From the NCBI GenBank assembly GCA_964594115.1, contig CAZQLD010000002.1:1-64000 (forward strand): DNA of 64,000 nt, read 5' to 3'. Under the pieces are notes generated by a model. The model was given only the letters and a program-made list of their open reading frames with translations, was not told where the DNA came from and ran no database searches. This DNA is from MFWN01 sp964594115 (GTDB taxonomy: Archaea; Nanobdellota; Nanobdellia; Pacearchaeales; GW2011-AR1). Both the position numbers and the translations under genes were made by a program. Below are positions 25,783 through 35,100 of this stretch, one piece after another. Numbering within the stretch: the stretch's first letter is position 1; each line of letters starts with the position of its first letter.

Positions 25783-27292
25783 TTTTCCTCCAGATTTTCA
25801 TTTCTCTTAATTTAGTTAAGTTATTTTCATACATCTCTCTTAAATCTTTTATATTATAATAATCCATTATTGCCCTATCAAATCCAGGACCCCATGCTAG
25901 AACAGGAATATGTTCTCCTAATAGGGGAATTGTTAGTTCTGGACGGAAGATTCCAGCTCCGCCTAATTCCAGCCATACTTTTTTCTCAGGATGCCACCAG
26001 TTTATTTCTACACTTGGTTCAGTATATGGGAAATATGCTGGAGTAAAGCGTATTTTTTCAAAACCCATTTTATTGAAAAATTCTGTCAAATATCCTAATA
26101 AGTGCCTAAAATTAGCATCTTTATCTATTACAATTCCTTCTGTTTGATTGAACTCAAAACCATGGCTCCAGTCAACTGTCTCATTTCTAAAACACTTTCC
26201 AATCGCAAAGAATTTTCCTTTTTTCTTGTTTAGTTTTGCAAGAGTTTGAGCTGATAAACAGGTTGTATGTGTTCTTAAGAGGGTTTTTTTTGCATCTTCT
26301 TCTTGCCATTTATACTGCCAGCCTTTGCTTCCAGAAGTTCCAGTTTCATGTGCTTTTTTGACAGCCTGAACAATCTTTTTATCAGGAAGACTGCTTGTTT
26401 TATCTATAAAAAAAGTATCCTGCATTTCTCTTACAGGATGATCTTGTGCTGTGAATAAAGCATCAAAATTCCAAAATCCGCTCATTACTAGGTTTCCAGA
26501 CATTTCTTCAAAGCCAAGTTCTGTCCATATTTTTCTTGCATAGTCTATTGCTTGATTAACAAAATGCCTCTTACCACCAGAAATTTTTGGAAGAGGAGAG
26601 GTAATGTCATATCTTCTGAATTTTTTCCCTTTCCATGAGCTGTTTTTAATCATTTCAGGAGTGAGTTTTTCAATCATCTTGTCTTTTTCTATTTCTCTGA
26701 AATCACTTGACAGCAGTTTTTCTCCTAATTCTGTTATTCCAATAAGAATCTGTTTTTCCTCATCTACAATTATTATTTTTTTTCTGTTTTTCAGATTTTG
26801 AAAAGCAAGTTTTTGTTCAGGAGCAAGTTTTTCTGGAGCCAGAGGCAGAGTTTCAAGGAATTGTTCTTCTAAAGTTTTTTTAGTAATTTCCTCTGGTTTA
26901 GCTTGCAGCATAAGCTTTCCATGGACTAGGTTTATCAGGGCTTTTTTCTTTAAAGCTCCTAATGCTGCTTTAAATTCATTCTCATTTAATTTAGACTGCT
27001 TTTTAGCTTCTTCTAATTGCAAGGACTTTTTTTCTGATAATAGGTTAAGTAGTCTTCTTTCTGGAAGCCCTTTCTTTTTATAGAGCAATCCATTAATGTC
27101 TAAATTAATTGTTTTTTTTGTTTTTTGCGTTAAGACAAGAATTTTCTTATTGCTTAAGAATTCTAAAGCTCTTAAAATAGAGATTTTATCTAAGCCAGAT
27201 TTCTCTTCTATAACTTCTATTTTCTCTTTCAAATAAGGAAGGATTCTTCTTTCATTAGGTGAAAGGCTTTCAAGAACCTCTTTAATTTCCAT
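25751..27292 (-). CDS. pheS: Phenylalanine--tRNA ligase alpha subunit
   Basis: The 513-residue archaeal-type PheRS alpha chain, class II. N-terminal winged-helix repeats (about 1-200) are followed by the catalytic domain with motif 2-like KCFRNETVDWSHGFEFNQ and motif 3-like GPGFDRAIMDYY; HPVREMQDTFFI is also present. I chose the ATG at 27292, not the upstream one 60 nt earlier, because a TATA-like TTTATAAAAT (27313-27322) lies about 26 nt before it and the extra 20 residues fall outside the conserved start. Confidence 0.95.
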   Translation of the reverse strand: MEIKEVLESLSPNERRILPYLKEKIEVIEEKSGLDKISILRALEFLSNKKILVLTQKTKKTINLDINGLLYKKKGLPERRLLNLLSEKKSLQLEEAKKQSKLNENEFKAALGALKKKALINLVHGKLMLQAKPEEITKKTLEEQFLETLPLAPEKLAPEQKLAFQNLKNRKKIIIVDEEKQILIGITELGEKLLSSDFREIEKDKMIEKLTPEMIKNSSWKGKKFRRYDITSPLPKISGGKRHFVNQAIDYARKIWTELGFEEMSGNLVMSGFWNFDALFTAQDHPVREMQDTFFIDKTSSLPDKKIVQAVKKAHETGTSGSKGWQYKWQEEDAKKTLLRTHTTCLSAQTLAKLNKKKGKFFAIGKCFRNETVDWSHGFEFNQTEGIVIDKDANFRHLLGYLTEFFNKMGFEKIRFTPAYFPYTEPSVEINWWHPEKKVWLELGGAGIFRPELTIPLLGEHIPVLAWGPGFDRAIMDYYNIKDLREMYENNLTKLREMKIWRKNGNKKSTRKS

Positions 27293-27402
27293 TAAAAAAG
27301 GGAGTTTATGATATTTTATAAACCTTATGTAACTATTTAATAGTTTATACAATAATTAGTAAGGTGGGCAAAAATTAAAAACCTTTTCCACTAAATAATA
27401 AG

Positions 27403-28197
27403 ATGAGGAAAGCAATTGTGGCAGGACAGTTTTATCCAAGAGATAAAGTTGCATTAGGGGAGGAAATAAAGAACTATACGAAGAAAAAGCCAGATAGTAG
27501 TATAAAAGCAGCTATAGTACCTCATGCAGGTTATATGTTTTCTGGGAAATGTGCTGGAGAGGTTTACTCCTTGCTTCCAGAAGCTGGAACTTATGTTATA
27601 ATTGGAGTTAATCATAATGCTTTAGGAAAGGATATAGCTGTTTCTTTAGAAGATTTTGAAACTCCTTTAGGAATAGTAGAGAATGATAAGGAATTAGGAA
27701 AAGGAATGCTGAATAAATTAGCTGTAGAGAATGATGATAAGTCTCATGAATTTGAACATTCAATAGAAGTGCAATTGCCGTTTTTACAAGTAACACAAAA
27801 AAATTTTAAGATTCTGCCGATAATTTTAAAAAATTATGATTTACAAATATGCAAGCAGATAGCTAAAGCAATTGTTGATTTAGCTAGAAAATTAAAAAGG
27901 AAGATTATAGTTATAGCTAGTTCTGATTTTACTCATGCTGGTCCTGGTTATGGGTTTTTTGGGAGTATTGATATTGACAAAGAAGCAATTGATAAGATAT
28001 TGAAATTTGATACCAAGGGTTTTATGGAAATAGCAGAAAAAACAACAATTTGCGGAGCAGGCGCTATTGCTGTAACAATTGAAGCTTCTAAATTATTAGG
28101 AGCGAAAAAAGCCAAATTATTGAATTATTATACTTCTGTAGAGATAATGCCAAGTGAGAATAAAGTAGGTTATGCGGGTATTGTGTTTTTTGCCTGA
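27403..28197 (+). CDS. Memo-family protein (AmmeMemoRadiSam system protein B)
   Basis: A 264-residue Memo protein. It has AIVAGQFYPRD at the start, VPHAGYMFSGKCAGEVY (about 40-56), GVNHNA, EHSIEVQLPF (about 126-135) and SDFTHAGPGY (about 173-182). These His/Asp/Glu residues form the metal-binding site in extradiol-dioxygenase-like Memo proteins. The usual partners (AMMECR1 and a radical SAM enzyme) are not in this window. Its last 28 nt overlap the convergent rpp30 gene. Confidence 0.9.
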   Translation: MRKAIVAGQFYPRDKVALGEEIKNYTKKKPDSSIKAAIVPHAGYMFSGKCAGEVYSLLPEAGTYVIIGVNHNALGKDIAVSLEDFETPLGIVENDKELGKGMLNKLAVENDDKSHEFEHSIEVQLPFLQVTQKNFKILPIILKNYDLQICKQIAKAIVDLARKLKRKIIVIASSDFTHAGPGYGFFGSIDIDKEAIDKILKFDTKGFMEIAEKTTICGAGAIAVTIEASKLLGAKKAKLLNYYTSVEIMPSENKVGYAGIVFFA

Positions 28198-28616
28198 GAT
28201 GTTGAGGCCCCTAAAGTCAGGAGAAAGGAGAAAGCATTTTTTTTATCATACTTTCCGATTAATATCAAATCAGTTTTAGCTTTTTTGCATAACATTATGT
28301 TTTGCTTAATTCTGGCTAGAAGAATCGCTCTTTCCTTGCCTTTTGTTTTTTTTATTTTTTCTAAATCAATTCCTATTTTTATGTTGTTGTTTTTTGCTAT
28401 CTTGCATAAGATTTCATTTAATCCAGAGTCTCTTTGTTTTAATTTATCTTTTCTGTTATGGAGTTCTGGAGATAAAAGAATATCAACATCTTTGTTTTCA
28501 AGGATTTTTCTGTTGAATTCTTGGCCTTGAGCTAAGACTATAACCTGTTTTTTTTCTTTTTTAAATGTTTGAATCTGTTTTCTTGCTTCATTTATGTTAT
28601 TGGTAGAGATTATCAT
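28170..28616 (-). CDS. rnp3: RNase P protein component Rpp30
   Basis: A 148-residue Rpp30/POP-family protein with a PHP-like TIM barrel. The conserved block RDSGLNEILCKIAKNNNI, then KIGIDLEKI, and the later segment KTDLILIGKYD with SFLLTLG match archaeal Rpp30. It is shorter than most archaeal Rpp30 proteins (about 200 or more residues), as in reduced DPANN genomes. It works with other proteins and the RNase P RNA in 5' tRNA processing. It overlaps the Memo gene tail by 28 nt. Confidence 0.8.
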   Translation of the reverse strand: MIISTNNINEARKQIQTFKKEKKQVIVLAQGQEFNRKILENKDVDILLSPELHNRKDKLKQRDSGLNEILCKIAKNNNIKIGIDLEKIKKTKGKERAILLARIKQNIMLCKKAKTDLILIGKYDKKNAFSFLLTLGASTSQAKNTIPA

Positions 28617-28737
28617 GCATTTATTAAGAATATTCTACTTTAAAATTTAACTCTTTTTTGTGTTTAAGAGATGGTTAACCGCTGTTGATTGCAAGGGCGC
28701 CAAAAATTTTTTAAAGAATTACACATTTAATAATACT

Positions 28738-29067
28738 ATGAAAGTTGAATTTTCGACTGCAAATCAAGAGCAGGAATTATATGTTGGATTAAGTACAGAA
28801 GAATTAAGGGGATTATTAAAAGGAGAACAAATTAAATCTGAAAGAGTAGAAATCGAAAAGAAAGATTTAGCTTATTTTATTAAATGTGATTTCTCTGGTG
28901 AATATCCAGATACGCATTTCTCTATTGGAATGGGGGGGAAGATTATTCAGAAAATATTAACACTCCCTTCTGTAGAAGAGCTTTGTATTTCAGAATATGT
29001 AAGTGAACGCTTGGGTCCATATAGAGGTTTTTTTTATCATTTAAAGGCGCTCGAGCGATTGAGTTGA
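28738..29067 (+). CDS. Hypothetical protein
   Basis: A 109-residue soluble protein from the ATG at 28738, which lies about 26 nt after the TATA-like ATTTTTTAAAG (28705-28716). An in-frame GTG at 28660 would add 26 residues and is less likely. Mixed alpha/beta, with Gly-rich GMGGK near 66. Its end overlaps the convergent UMP kinase gene by 27 nt. No family is recognised. Confidence 0.55.
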   Translation: MKVEFSTANQEQELYVGLSTEELRGLLKGEQIKSERVEIEKKDLAYFIKCDFSGEYPDTHFSIGMGGKIIQKILTLPSVEELCISEYVSERLGPYRGFFYHLKALERLS

Positions 29068-29778
29068 ACATGATTTTAGAGTTTTATCTGAACTTATTAA
29101 TGTCCCCATAAAATGTTTATTGTTTAGAAGATAGTCTAGATTTTTTAATTCAGGGCCTAGAATGTATGTTATAATTTTATGTTTTTTGATTATCTTTGCT
29201 GCAATTTGGTCTAGGACAAAATGCTGTCCAGGCTTAAATTCAATCTGTTTTGCCATTTTTAGAAAATCTTCATGAGAAATTTCTGGGATAAATTTAGCTG
29301 TTTTATGTTTTTTTGGATTTTTATCATATAACCCAGAAACATTTGTTAGGTTAATAAAATCTGTTTTAAAGTAATTAGCTATTTTTGCTGCTGTTCCGTC
29401 ACTTGTTTCTTTTTTTGCATATCTTAGTGCTCCGCAAAAAACAACACTATTAAATCTCAAGAGTCCTTTAATTTGTTTCATGTTATGTGGGATTCCTTGA
29501 TTAGCGTCTTTACCAAAAAAATAAGTCATAAATCTTGCGTTTAATCTTGTTGTCGAAATTCCTAACAAGCTTTGAAAATAAAGTTTTTTCTTTTCAACAT
29601 TTTCGAGACCCTTAATATAAGCTCTGGCAGTACTTCCTCCACCGCAAACAACAACAAACTTATACTTTTTCTTGTTCTTTAAAAGGATTTTTTTAAAGCC
29701 TTCTAAGAATTTTGTGTTAAGTTTTCCTGGAACAATCAAGCTTCCACCTAAACTTATTACAACTACTTTTTTCCCCAT
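29041..29778 (-). CDS. pyrH: UMP kinase (archaeal type)
   Basis: A 245-residue amino-acid-kinase-fold enzyme converting UMP to UDP. It has VVISLGGSLIVP at the start (phosphate loop), VVCGGGSTAR (about 43-52), the TTRLNA segment (about 76-81) and DGTAAKIA/NLTNVSGLYDKNP, as in archaeal PyrH. Length is slightly above the usual 225 because of a short C-terminal tail and an insert around FFGKDANQGIPHNM. Confidence 0.92.
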   Translation of the reverse strand: MGKKVVVISLGGSLIVPGKLNTKFLEGFKKILLKNKKKYKFVVVCGGGSTARAYIKGLENVEKKKLYFQSLLGISTTRLNARFMTYFFGKDANQGIPHNMKQIKGLLRFNSVVFCGALRYAKKETSDGTAAKIANYFKTDFINLTNVSGLYDKNPKKHKTAKFIPEISHEDFLKMAKQIEFKPGQHFVLDQIAAKIIKKHKIITYILGPELKNLDYLLNNKHFMGTLISSDKTLKSCSTQSLERL

Positions 29779-29873
29779 TTCAGAAAAAAGATTGTTTTAT
29801 TTTTAAATGTTTTTAATATATATGTTGGAGAATAGAAATTGTTTTTAAATAGAAATTGGTTGTTTTATGTAAT

Positions 29874-30404
29874 ATGAAGATTAGGGAAAGGCAGTATCAA
29901 GATGCAGATTTGGCTAGTGAATTAGAGCATTATATGACAACTGAGTTGAATTTTCCTAGTGGGTCTATTTCTCGAGGAACATCTAAGGGAGAGAGATCTA
30001 CTCTATATTTGAAATATAATGGAAAAGAATATGTTATTGCATTTTCTTCAGAAAGAAATGCGAGATTTTTAGTTATTCATTTAGAAAAACCTACAACAGA
30101 TCTTGTTGATAAATTAAAAAAAGATTTAATTGGTGATTCTATTTTTAAAAGACTCAAATACCTAAGAAAAGGAAATTTGGCTAGATGTAAACAATTTTTT
30201 AAAAGAGAGTTTGTTTCGACGAGTGAACTATCTTCTTTTGGTCGTGAAAAACCAGTTCCTACTGTTTTTTTATTGACAGAGATTAGAGAACTTCCATTAA
30301 GTAAAAAAGGACATTTATCAGGGAAATTCACTAAATATGTTTATGATTACAATATTCGTCCATTTATTGCAGGAGTAGAGAATCCTAATCCAAACGATGA
30401 CTAA
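29874..30404 (+). CDS. Hypothetical protein
   Basis: A 176-residue soluble, basic protein. The ATG at 29874 is chosen because a TATA-like GTTTTTAAAT (29841-29850) lies about 27 nt before it; an in-frame start 18 nt upstream has no such support. N-terminal half looks alpha/beta (STLYLKYNGKEYVIAF), C-terminal half is basic. It is convergent with the DUF357 gene. No family is recognised. Confidence 0.6.
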   Translation: MKIRERQYQDADLASELEHYMTTELNFPSGSISRGTSKGERSTLYLKYNGKEYVIAFSSERNARFLVIHLEKPTTDLVDKLKKDLIGDSIFKRLKYLRKGNLARCKQFFKREFVSTSELSSFGREKPVPTVFLLTEIRELPLSKKGHLSGKFTKYVYDYNIRPFIAGVENPNPNDD

Positions 30405-30413
30405 AAAGGTAAA

Positions 30414-30704
30414 TCAAACAGTAAATAACTTATTGTCCTTAACATTAAATATTTTTAATCTTGCTCCACAGTCAAGCCAGCCATGGGCATAATTTAATGC
30501 CCCATAAGCATTAATAAGATGGCCTTTTTTCTCAAAATGTTCTGAATCTGATAAGTAGCATTCAATCATTTCAATAATCTCTTCAGCTTCTTTTTCTCTT
30601 CCTTTAGCTACCGATGTTTTAGCTATATTGAGGGCTTTTTCTGTTATTTTTCTGTATTTCCCAATTCTTGTCTTACAGACAAGATTTATTTTTTTATTTT
30701 CCAT
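30414..30704 (-). CDS. DUF357 family protein
   Basis: A 96-residue helical protein with the family hallmark INAYGALNYAHGWLDCGARL (about 64-83), preceded by a conserved YLSDSEHF segment. DUF357 is a small archaeal family of unknown function. A TATA-like ATAAATTTAAATATC (30703-30717) lies in the gap to the divergent YjbQ-family gene. Confidence 0.85.
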   Translation of the reverse strand: MENKKINLVCKTRIGKYRKITEKALNIAKTSVAKGREKEAEEIIEMIECYLSDSEHFEKKGHLINAYGALNYAHGWLDCGARLKIFNVKDNKLFTV

Positions 30705-30736
30705 AAATTTAAATATCTTTTTCCATTTAAAAGTTT

Positions 30737-31153
30737 ATGGAATTTACAATTAAAAGCAGGAAAAGAGAAGAGATTATTGATATTACTAATGAGGTTAGTG
30801 AAGCTGTTTCTAAGTTATGTGACGAGAATAAGAAAAGAATATGCAATAAAGATATTGGGGCATGTTTAGTATATGTGCCGCATGCAACCTGCGCGATAAT
30901 TGTGAATGAAAATTACGATTCAGCTGTTTGTAGAGACATTCTGCAATATCTGAAAAAGCAAATTCCAGAAGGGATTTGGGAGCATGATAAAATAGATAGT
31001 AATGCAGATTCTCATATTAAATCCACTTTATTAGGGCCTGGGCAAATAGTTCCGATTGATGCAGGAAAACTGCAGTTAGGGAGATGGCAGGGAATTGCTC
31101 TAGCAGAGTTTGACGGCCCAAGAAAAAGAAGAATTATTGTTAAAATCCTCTAG
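30737..31153 (+). CDS. YjbQ/UPF0047 family protein
   Basis: A 138-residue protein of the YjbQ family. It has VYVPHATCAIIVNENYD (about 47-63), DSNADSHIKSTLLGPGQIVP (about 89-108) and LGRWQGIALAEFDGPRKRRI near the end. The His/Asp residues of these motifs form the conserved site; bacterial YjbQ has weak thiamin-phosphate-synthase activity, and the true role is uncertain. A TATA-like element centred near 30711 is about 26 nt before the ATG. Confidence 0.92.
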   Translation: MEFTIKSRKREEIIDITNEVSEAVSKLCDENKKRICNKDIGACLVYVPHATCAIIVNENYDSAVCRDILQYLKKQIPEGIWEHDKIDSNADSHIKSTLLGPGQIVPIDAGKLQLGRWQGIALAEFDGPRKRRIIVKIL

Positions 31154-31320
31154 TTATCTATTTTTTATTGCTTATTTTCTTAAATCTATATGCCAAAGGT
31201 GATTTAACAAAATAAGCTTAGTAAAATAGTCTTGCTAACATAAAACTTTTTGATATATAGTTTGCAGTACAGAAATGATTTAAAAATACAAAGTTTTTTA
31301 GTAATCATAAAAGAGGATAA

Positions 31321-31353
31321 AAGGGAAGGAAAAAACATGCATGACCTTCCTTT
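31321..31353. other. Hairpin in the gap before the surface island
   Basis: Arms 31321-31329 (AAGGGAAGG) and 31345-31353 (CCTTCCTTT) form a 9-bp stem (one G-T pair) with a 15-nt loop that contains CATGCATG, followed by a T-rich run. It lies in the 265-nt space between YjbQ and the pilin-like gene, just before the TATA-like AAATTTATATATC of the latter. It may be a terminator for the YjbQ transcript or a regulatory RNA structure. Confidence 0.4.
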
Positions 31354-31418
31354 CTCTTTTTATGTTTTTAGTGAAAAAATTTATATATCCAGATTGTTCT
31401 CTTTATTAGGAATATAAA

Positions 31419-32027
31419 ATGGATAAAAGAGGCGCAAGCGAGATTGTAACAATAGTTCTTCTAGTCTTTTTAGCATTGGTAGCGGTTCTTCTTATTTTGG
31501 ATATTATTAATTCTGTAGTTGAGAAAGAAACTGAAAAAATTGAGCTGGAAGATTTTACAGAAAGTATGGATTCAGAAGCAGCTGGAGTATCTGCTGGAGA
31601 TTTAGAAACTGCGCAAGCAGACTGTTTGTCTGATTGGGAGTGTGAAGAATGGTCGAAATGTCAGGTTATTTATAATTTAGATGCAATTATTTCAGATGAT
31701 ATTTTTTTAGAAGGAGAGATGCAGAGAAAATGCAAGGACTTGAATAAATGTAATTATAATAAAATTGAACAAAAAGAGTGTGAAACAAAAGCCAATGTTA
31801 GTGTTGAAAGAGTTAACAGATGTTCTAAAGAGTATATCGAGGTAAGGGATAAAGATGAAGTTTTAATTTCAAGATTAGAGCTAACTAATGGAACTTCTCA
31901 GGAATTAAACATACAGTTATTTCTTGGAGATGTGAAGTATTGCTCTTATTGTTATAATGATATAAAGGATTATGATGAAGATGAGGTTGATTGTGTTTAT
32001 CAAGGAGATAGTTGTCCTATCTGTTAG
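31419..32027 (+). CDS. Pilin/archaellin-like N-terminus with Cys-rich domain
   Basis: A 202-residue protein. It starts MDKRGASEIVTIVLLVFLAL, the basic-Gly then hydrophobic class III signal layout of archaeal type IV pilins and archaellins, with cleavage expected near RG|AS. The rest has about 11 Cys, including SDWECEEWSKCQ (thrombospondin-like WxxC pattern) and CSYCYNDI and CPIC pairs, so it is a disulfide-rich outer domain on a pilin stalk. It is first in the plus-strand run leading to the giant gene. No pilus ATPase or platform gene is in the window. Confidence 0.72.
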   Translation: MDKRGASEIVTIVLLVFLALVAVLLILDIINSVVEKETEKIELEDFTESMDSEAAGVSAGDLETAQADCLSDWECEEWSKCQVIYNLDAIISDDIFLEGEMQRKCKDLNKCNYNKIEQKECETKANVSVERVNRCSKEYIEVRDKDEVLISRLELTNGTSQELNIQLFLGDVKYCSYCYNDIKDYDEDEVDCVYQGDSCPIC

Positions 32028-32141
32028 AGGTCATTCTATATGAAAATATTTAAATACTTACCCTACATGATTTTTCTATAAAAGAGTTGTTTTATATAGT
32101 TAAAAATGCATTACCTTACAAAATTTTAGTAAAAGGGGTAA

Positions 32142-35100
32142 ATGGTATATAAAAAATACATAAAAAGAGGAAATAAGAGATTTGGGCCTTATTACTATGA
32201 AAGTTATAGGGATAAGGATGGAAAAGTTAGGACAAGATATATTGGAGAAACAATATACTGTAAATCCTCTAAAAAGGGTTTAGATAAGGTAAAAACAAAG
32301 CATTTGATAGGCATTCTTTTATTATTGATTATCGGAATTCTTCTTGTTCGGGTTTTGCCTTTGTTGGAGGATAGTGAAAGGACTATTGGTATTAAAGGTG
32401 GTTTAAGAGATCTCGAAAAGACAGGTTTTTCAGAAGAAGCAAGGGCTCCTATTGTTGGCTTGGCAGTTTCTGGGGAAACTCCTGTAGAAATGTCTACAAA
32501 AAAGATTGAAGTTAAAACAAAAAGATATAGTGTAGTTATTAACAGGCCTGTTAAATGGGTTAAGACAGTTAAGGTTGATGATAAAACAGATATAGAAAAT
32601 TTGACTCTGGAAATTCCTAAGGAAGCAGAGTTTATTAATATTAAAACAGCTGAAGAAGTTCAAGAGGTTTTAGAAAATATAACAGATTACAATAAAGAAA
32701 TTAAGCAGCTTGATAAAAGGGATTTAAAACAGGGAGAGGTAAGTTTAGCTGCTTTGAAGACTAGGACATCATTAGTGCTTAAGATTGTGAATTGGGTGAA
32801 AGATTCTAGAGCTAAGATTGTAGGATATGTTTTAGAAGAATGGGAAATAGAGGAAGGAATCAAAAAAACAAAAGATGAAACTGTTATTGAATTAGGGAGG
32901 GTTGTTGAATTAGAAAAGCAGGTAGAGGATATTTTAGAAAAACAAGCAGAAGCAGAGATTGCTGTAGAGTACCTAACAGAAGGACCGCAGTCAGTTGAAG
33001 AAGAACTTCCTAATGGAAAGAGGATTAGGATAACAGCAGCAGATGAATTTGAGTATAAAGATATTTTAGCATATACTGAATTAGATAATTCTATTAGTAT
33101 GCAAGATGTTGAAAAAGCTAAGTTATATTGGTATATAAGTGAAGAAGATTTAAAATTGATTGAGGAGATACCAAAAACTCTAGAAGAAGTAAGTAATTTT
33201 GAGGAGACTGAAGAAATTGATGTTGAGTTTGTTAAAGAAAGAGAAGAAATAATAGGAGAAACAAAAGAAATTGAAGAAGTTGTTACAATTTCTGAGGAAA
33301 ACATAACAGAAGAAATTGTAGAACAACCAACTTCTTTAGAAAATACAAGTGAAGAAACCGAAATTCCAACTTTAGGTCCTTTAAATAAATTAGTTGAGTG
33401 GACTAAATGGATTTATGGTCCTGAGATAGTTGGTAGTGCAACTGCCCAAGAAACAGAATTAGAAAAGAAATTAATAAAAGTTCCTGTAGAATTTGAAGCT
33501 TATGATTTAGATGAAGATGGAAATGTGGATTATATAGAATGGATTGTTCCTTATTTGTCAGAGCAAGTTTATGAATTTGTTATTGAAATAGCAAAAGCAG
33601 AACATTTAGATGAAAATAAAAATTTTATAGCAGATATTTATTCTGTTGTTTCTGAAAAAGATAATGTCTGGGGAACTGTAGGTAATAATGAGTATTTGAG
33701 AATTATATTTGAGCAGCCACTAAAGAGTAAAGATGACATAACAGTTTATATGAAAGCTGGGCAACCTGCTGAAATAGAGGTTTATGAGGGAAATACTGAG
33801 GAATTGATAGCAGTTTTTGAGAGTATTCAAGAAGAAAATTTGTATAAGGTTTATTTGACAAATCTTAGAGAAGAAAGCTATTATATTTTTGATTTAAAAA
33901 TTAAAGGAGAGGTTGAGTTTGATTCTGTTTATGGAACTGTATGGAAAGAGGTTTGTGATGAAAAAGAGATTTGTGTGTATGAAAGTGAGAAAGAAGGCAT
34001 TAAAGCAGAAATTGGGAACAAAGACAGAGAAGATAAAGAATATGAGCCTCATCTTAAGCTGAGCAAATGGAATAATGAGGTTTTATTTAAAATAAAGCCT
34101 GATTCTGAGAACTCAATTTCAAAAATAACAGGTTCTGTCGTATCTGAGAAAATTAAAGAGATTAGATGGGACAAACCTAAGATAAAAGGAGAAGATAGTG
34201 TTGATATGAGTTCTGAGTTAAAAGAAGTTGAATGGCATTATGAAGAAATAGGTGATTTTCCTGTTTTAAAAATGGATGAAATAATAAAACAAAAGCCAGA
34301 TACAAATATATTCAGTTATAAAATTGAGTCAGAGAATCTTGATTATTATTACCAGCTTCCTTTATATTTGGAATATGGATTAACTGAGCCAAATTCAACT
34401 TGCAATGCTACAAATTGCCAAGGTGCTTACCGCCCTGTTAATGTTGTTGGAAGTTATGCTGTTTATCATAAGACTAAGGCAAATAATGAGTATAAAACAG
34501 GAAAAGCGTTTCATATTTACAGGCCAAAGATTTATGAAAAAAATAATGAAAATAACTGGATTTGGGGAGATTTAAATATTGATGAGGAACAAGGAATTTT
34601 AACAATTACAATTGAGCAAAACTGGCTGGATAATGCTGATTATCCTATTGTGATTGACCCTGTTTTTGGTTATCAGACAGTTGGGGGAAGCATGGCAAAG
34701 CTTTCTACGTACCAAGGTGAAGAGTATGGTAATACACCTAGGGGTTCACTATTTACTATGCCTGAGATTGGGTGGGTGGATTCAATCTCAGCTTATATCC
34801 ACATGTATTCTAATGATTTGGGGCATGCAGGGGCAATATATAAACATTTTGACTCAAGTAAAGTTGGACAAACAGAAACGGTTTTGCTTCTGGGAGATAG
34901 TACTGTCTCTTGGAGAACTTTCAACTTTAATCCGCCAGCGTCTGTTTCTAATATTGATTATGTTCTTGTGGTTCATCAGTGGACTGGTGGCTATTATACT
35001 AATCTGTATTATGACTCTGGCACTACAAACCAAGGGCATTATCGTGACGCAGAACATGCGGAAAGTTTACCTAGTCCACTATCTTTTATTCATGACAATA

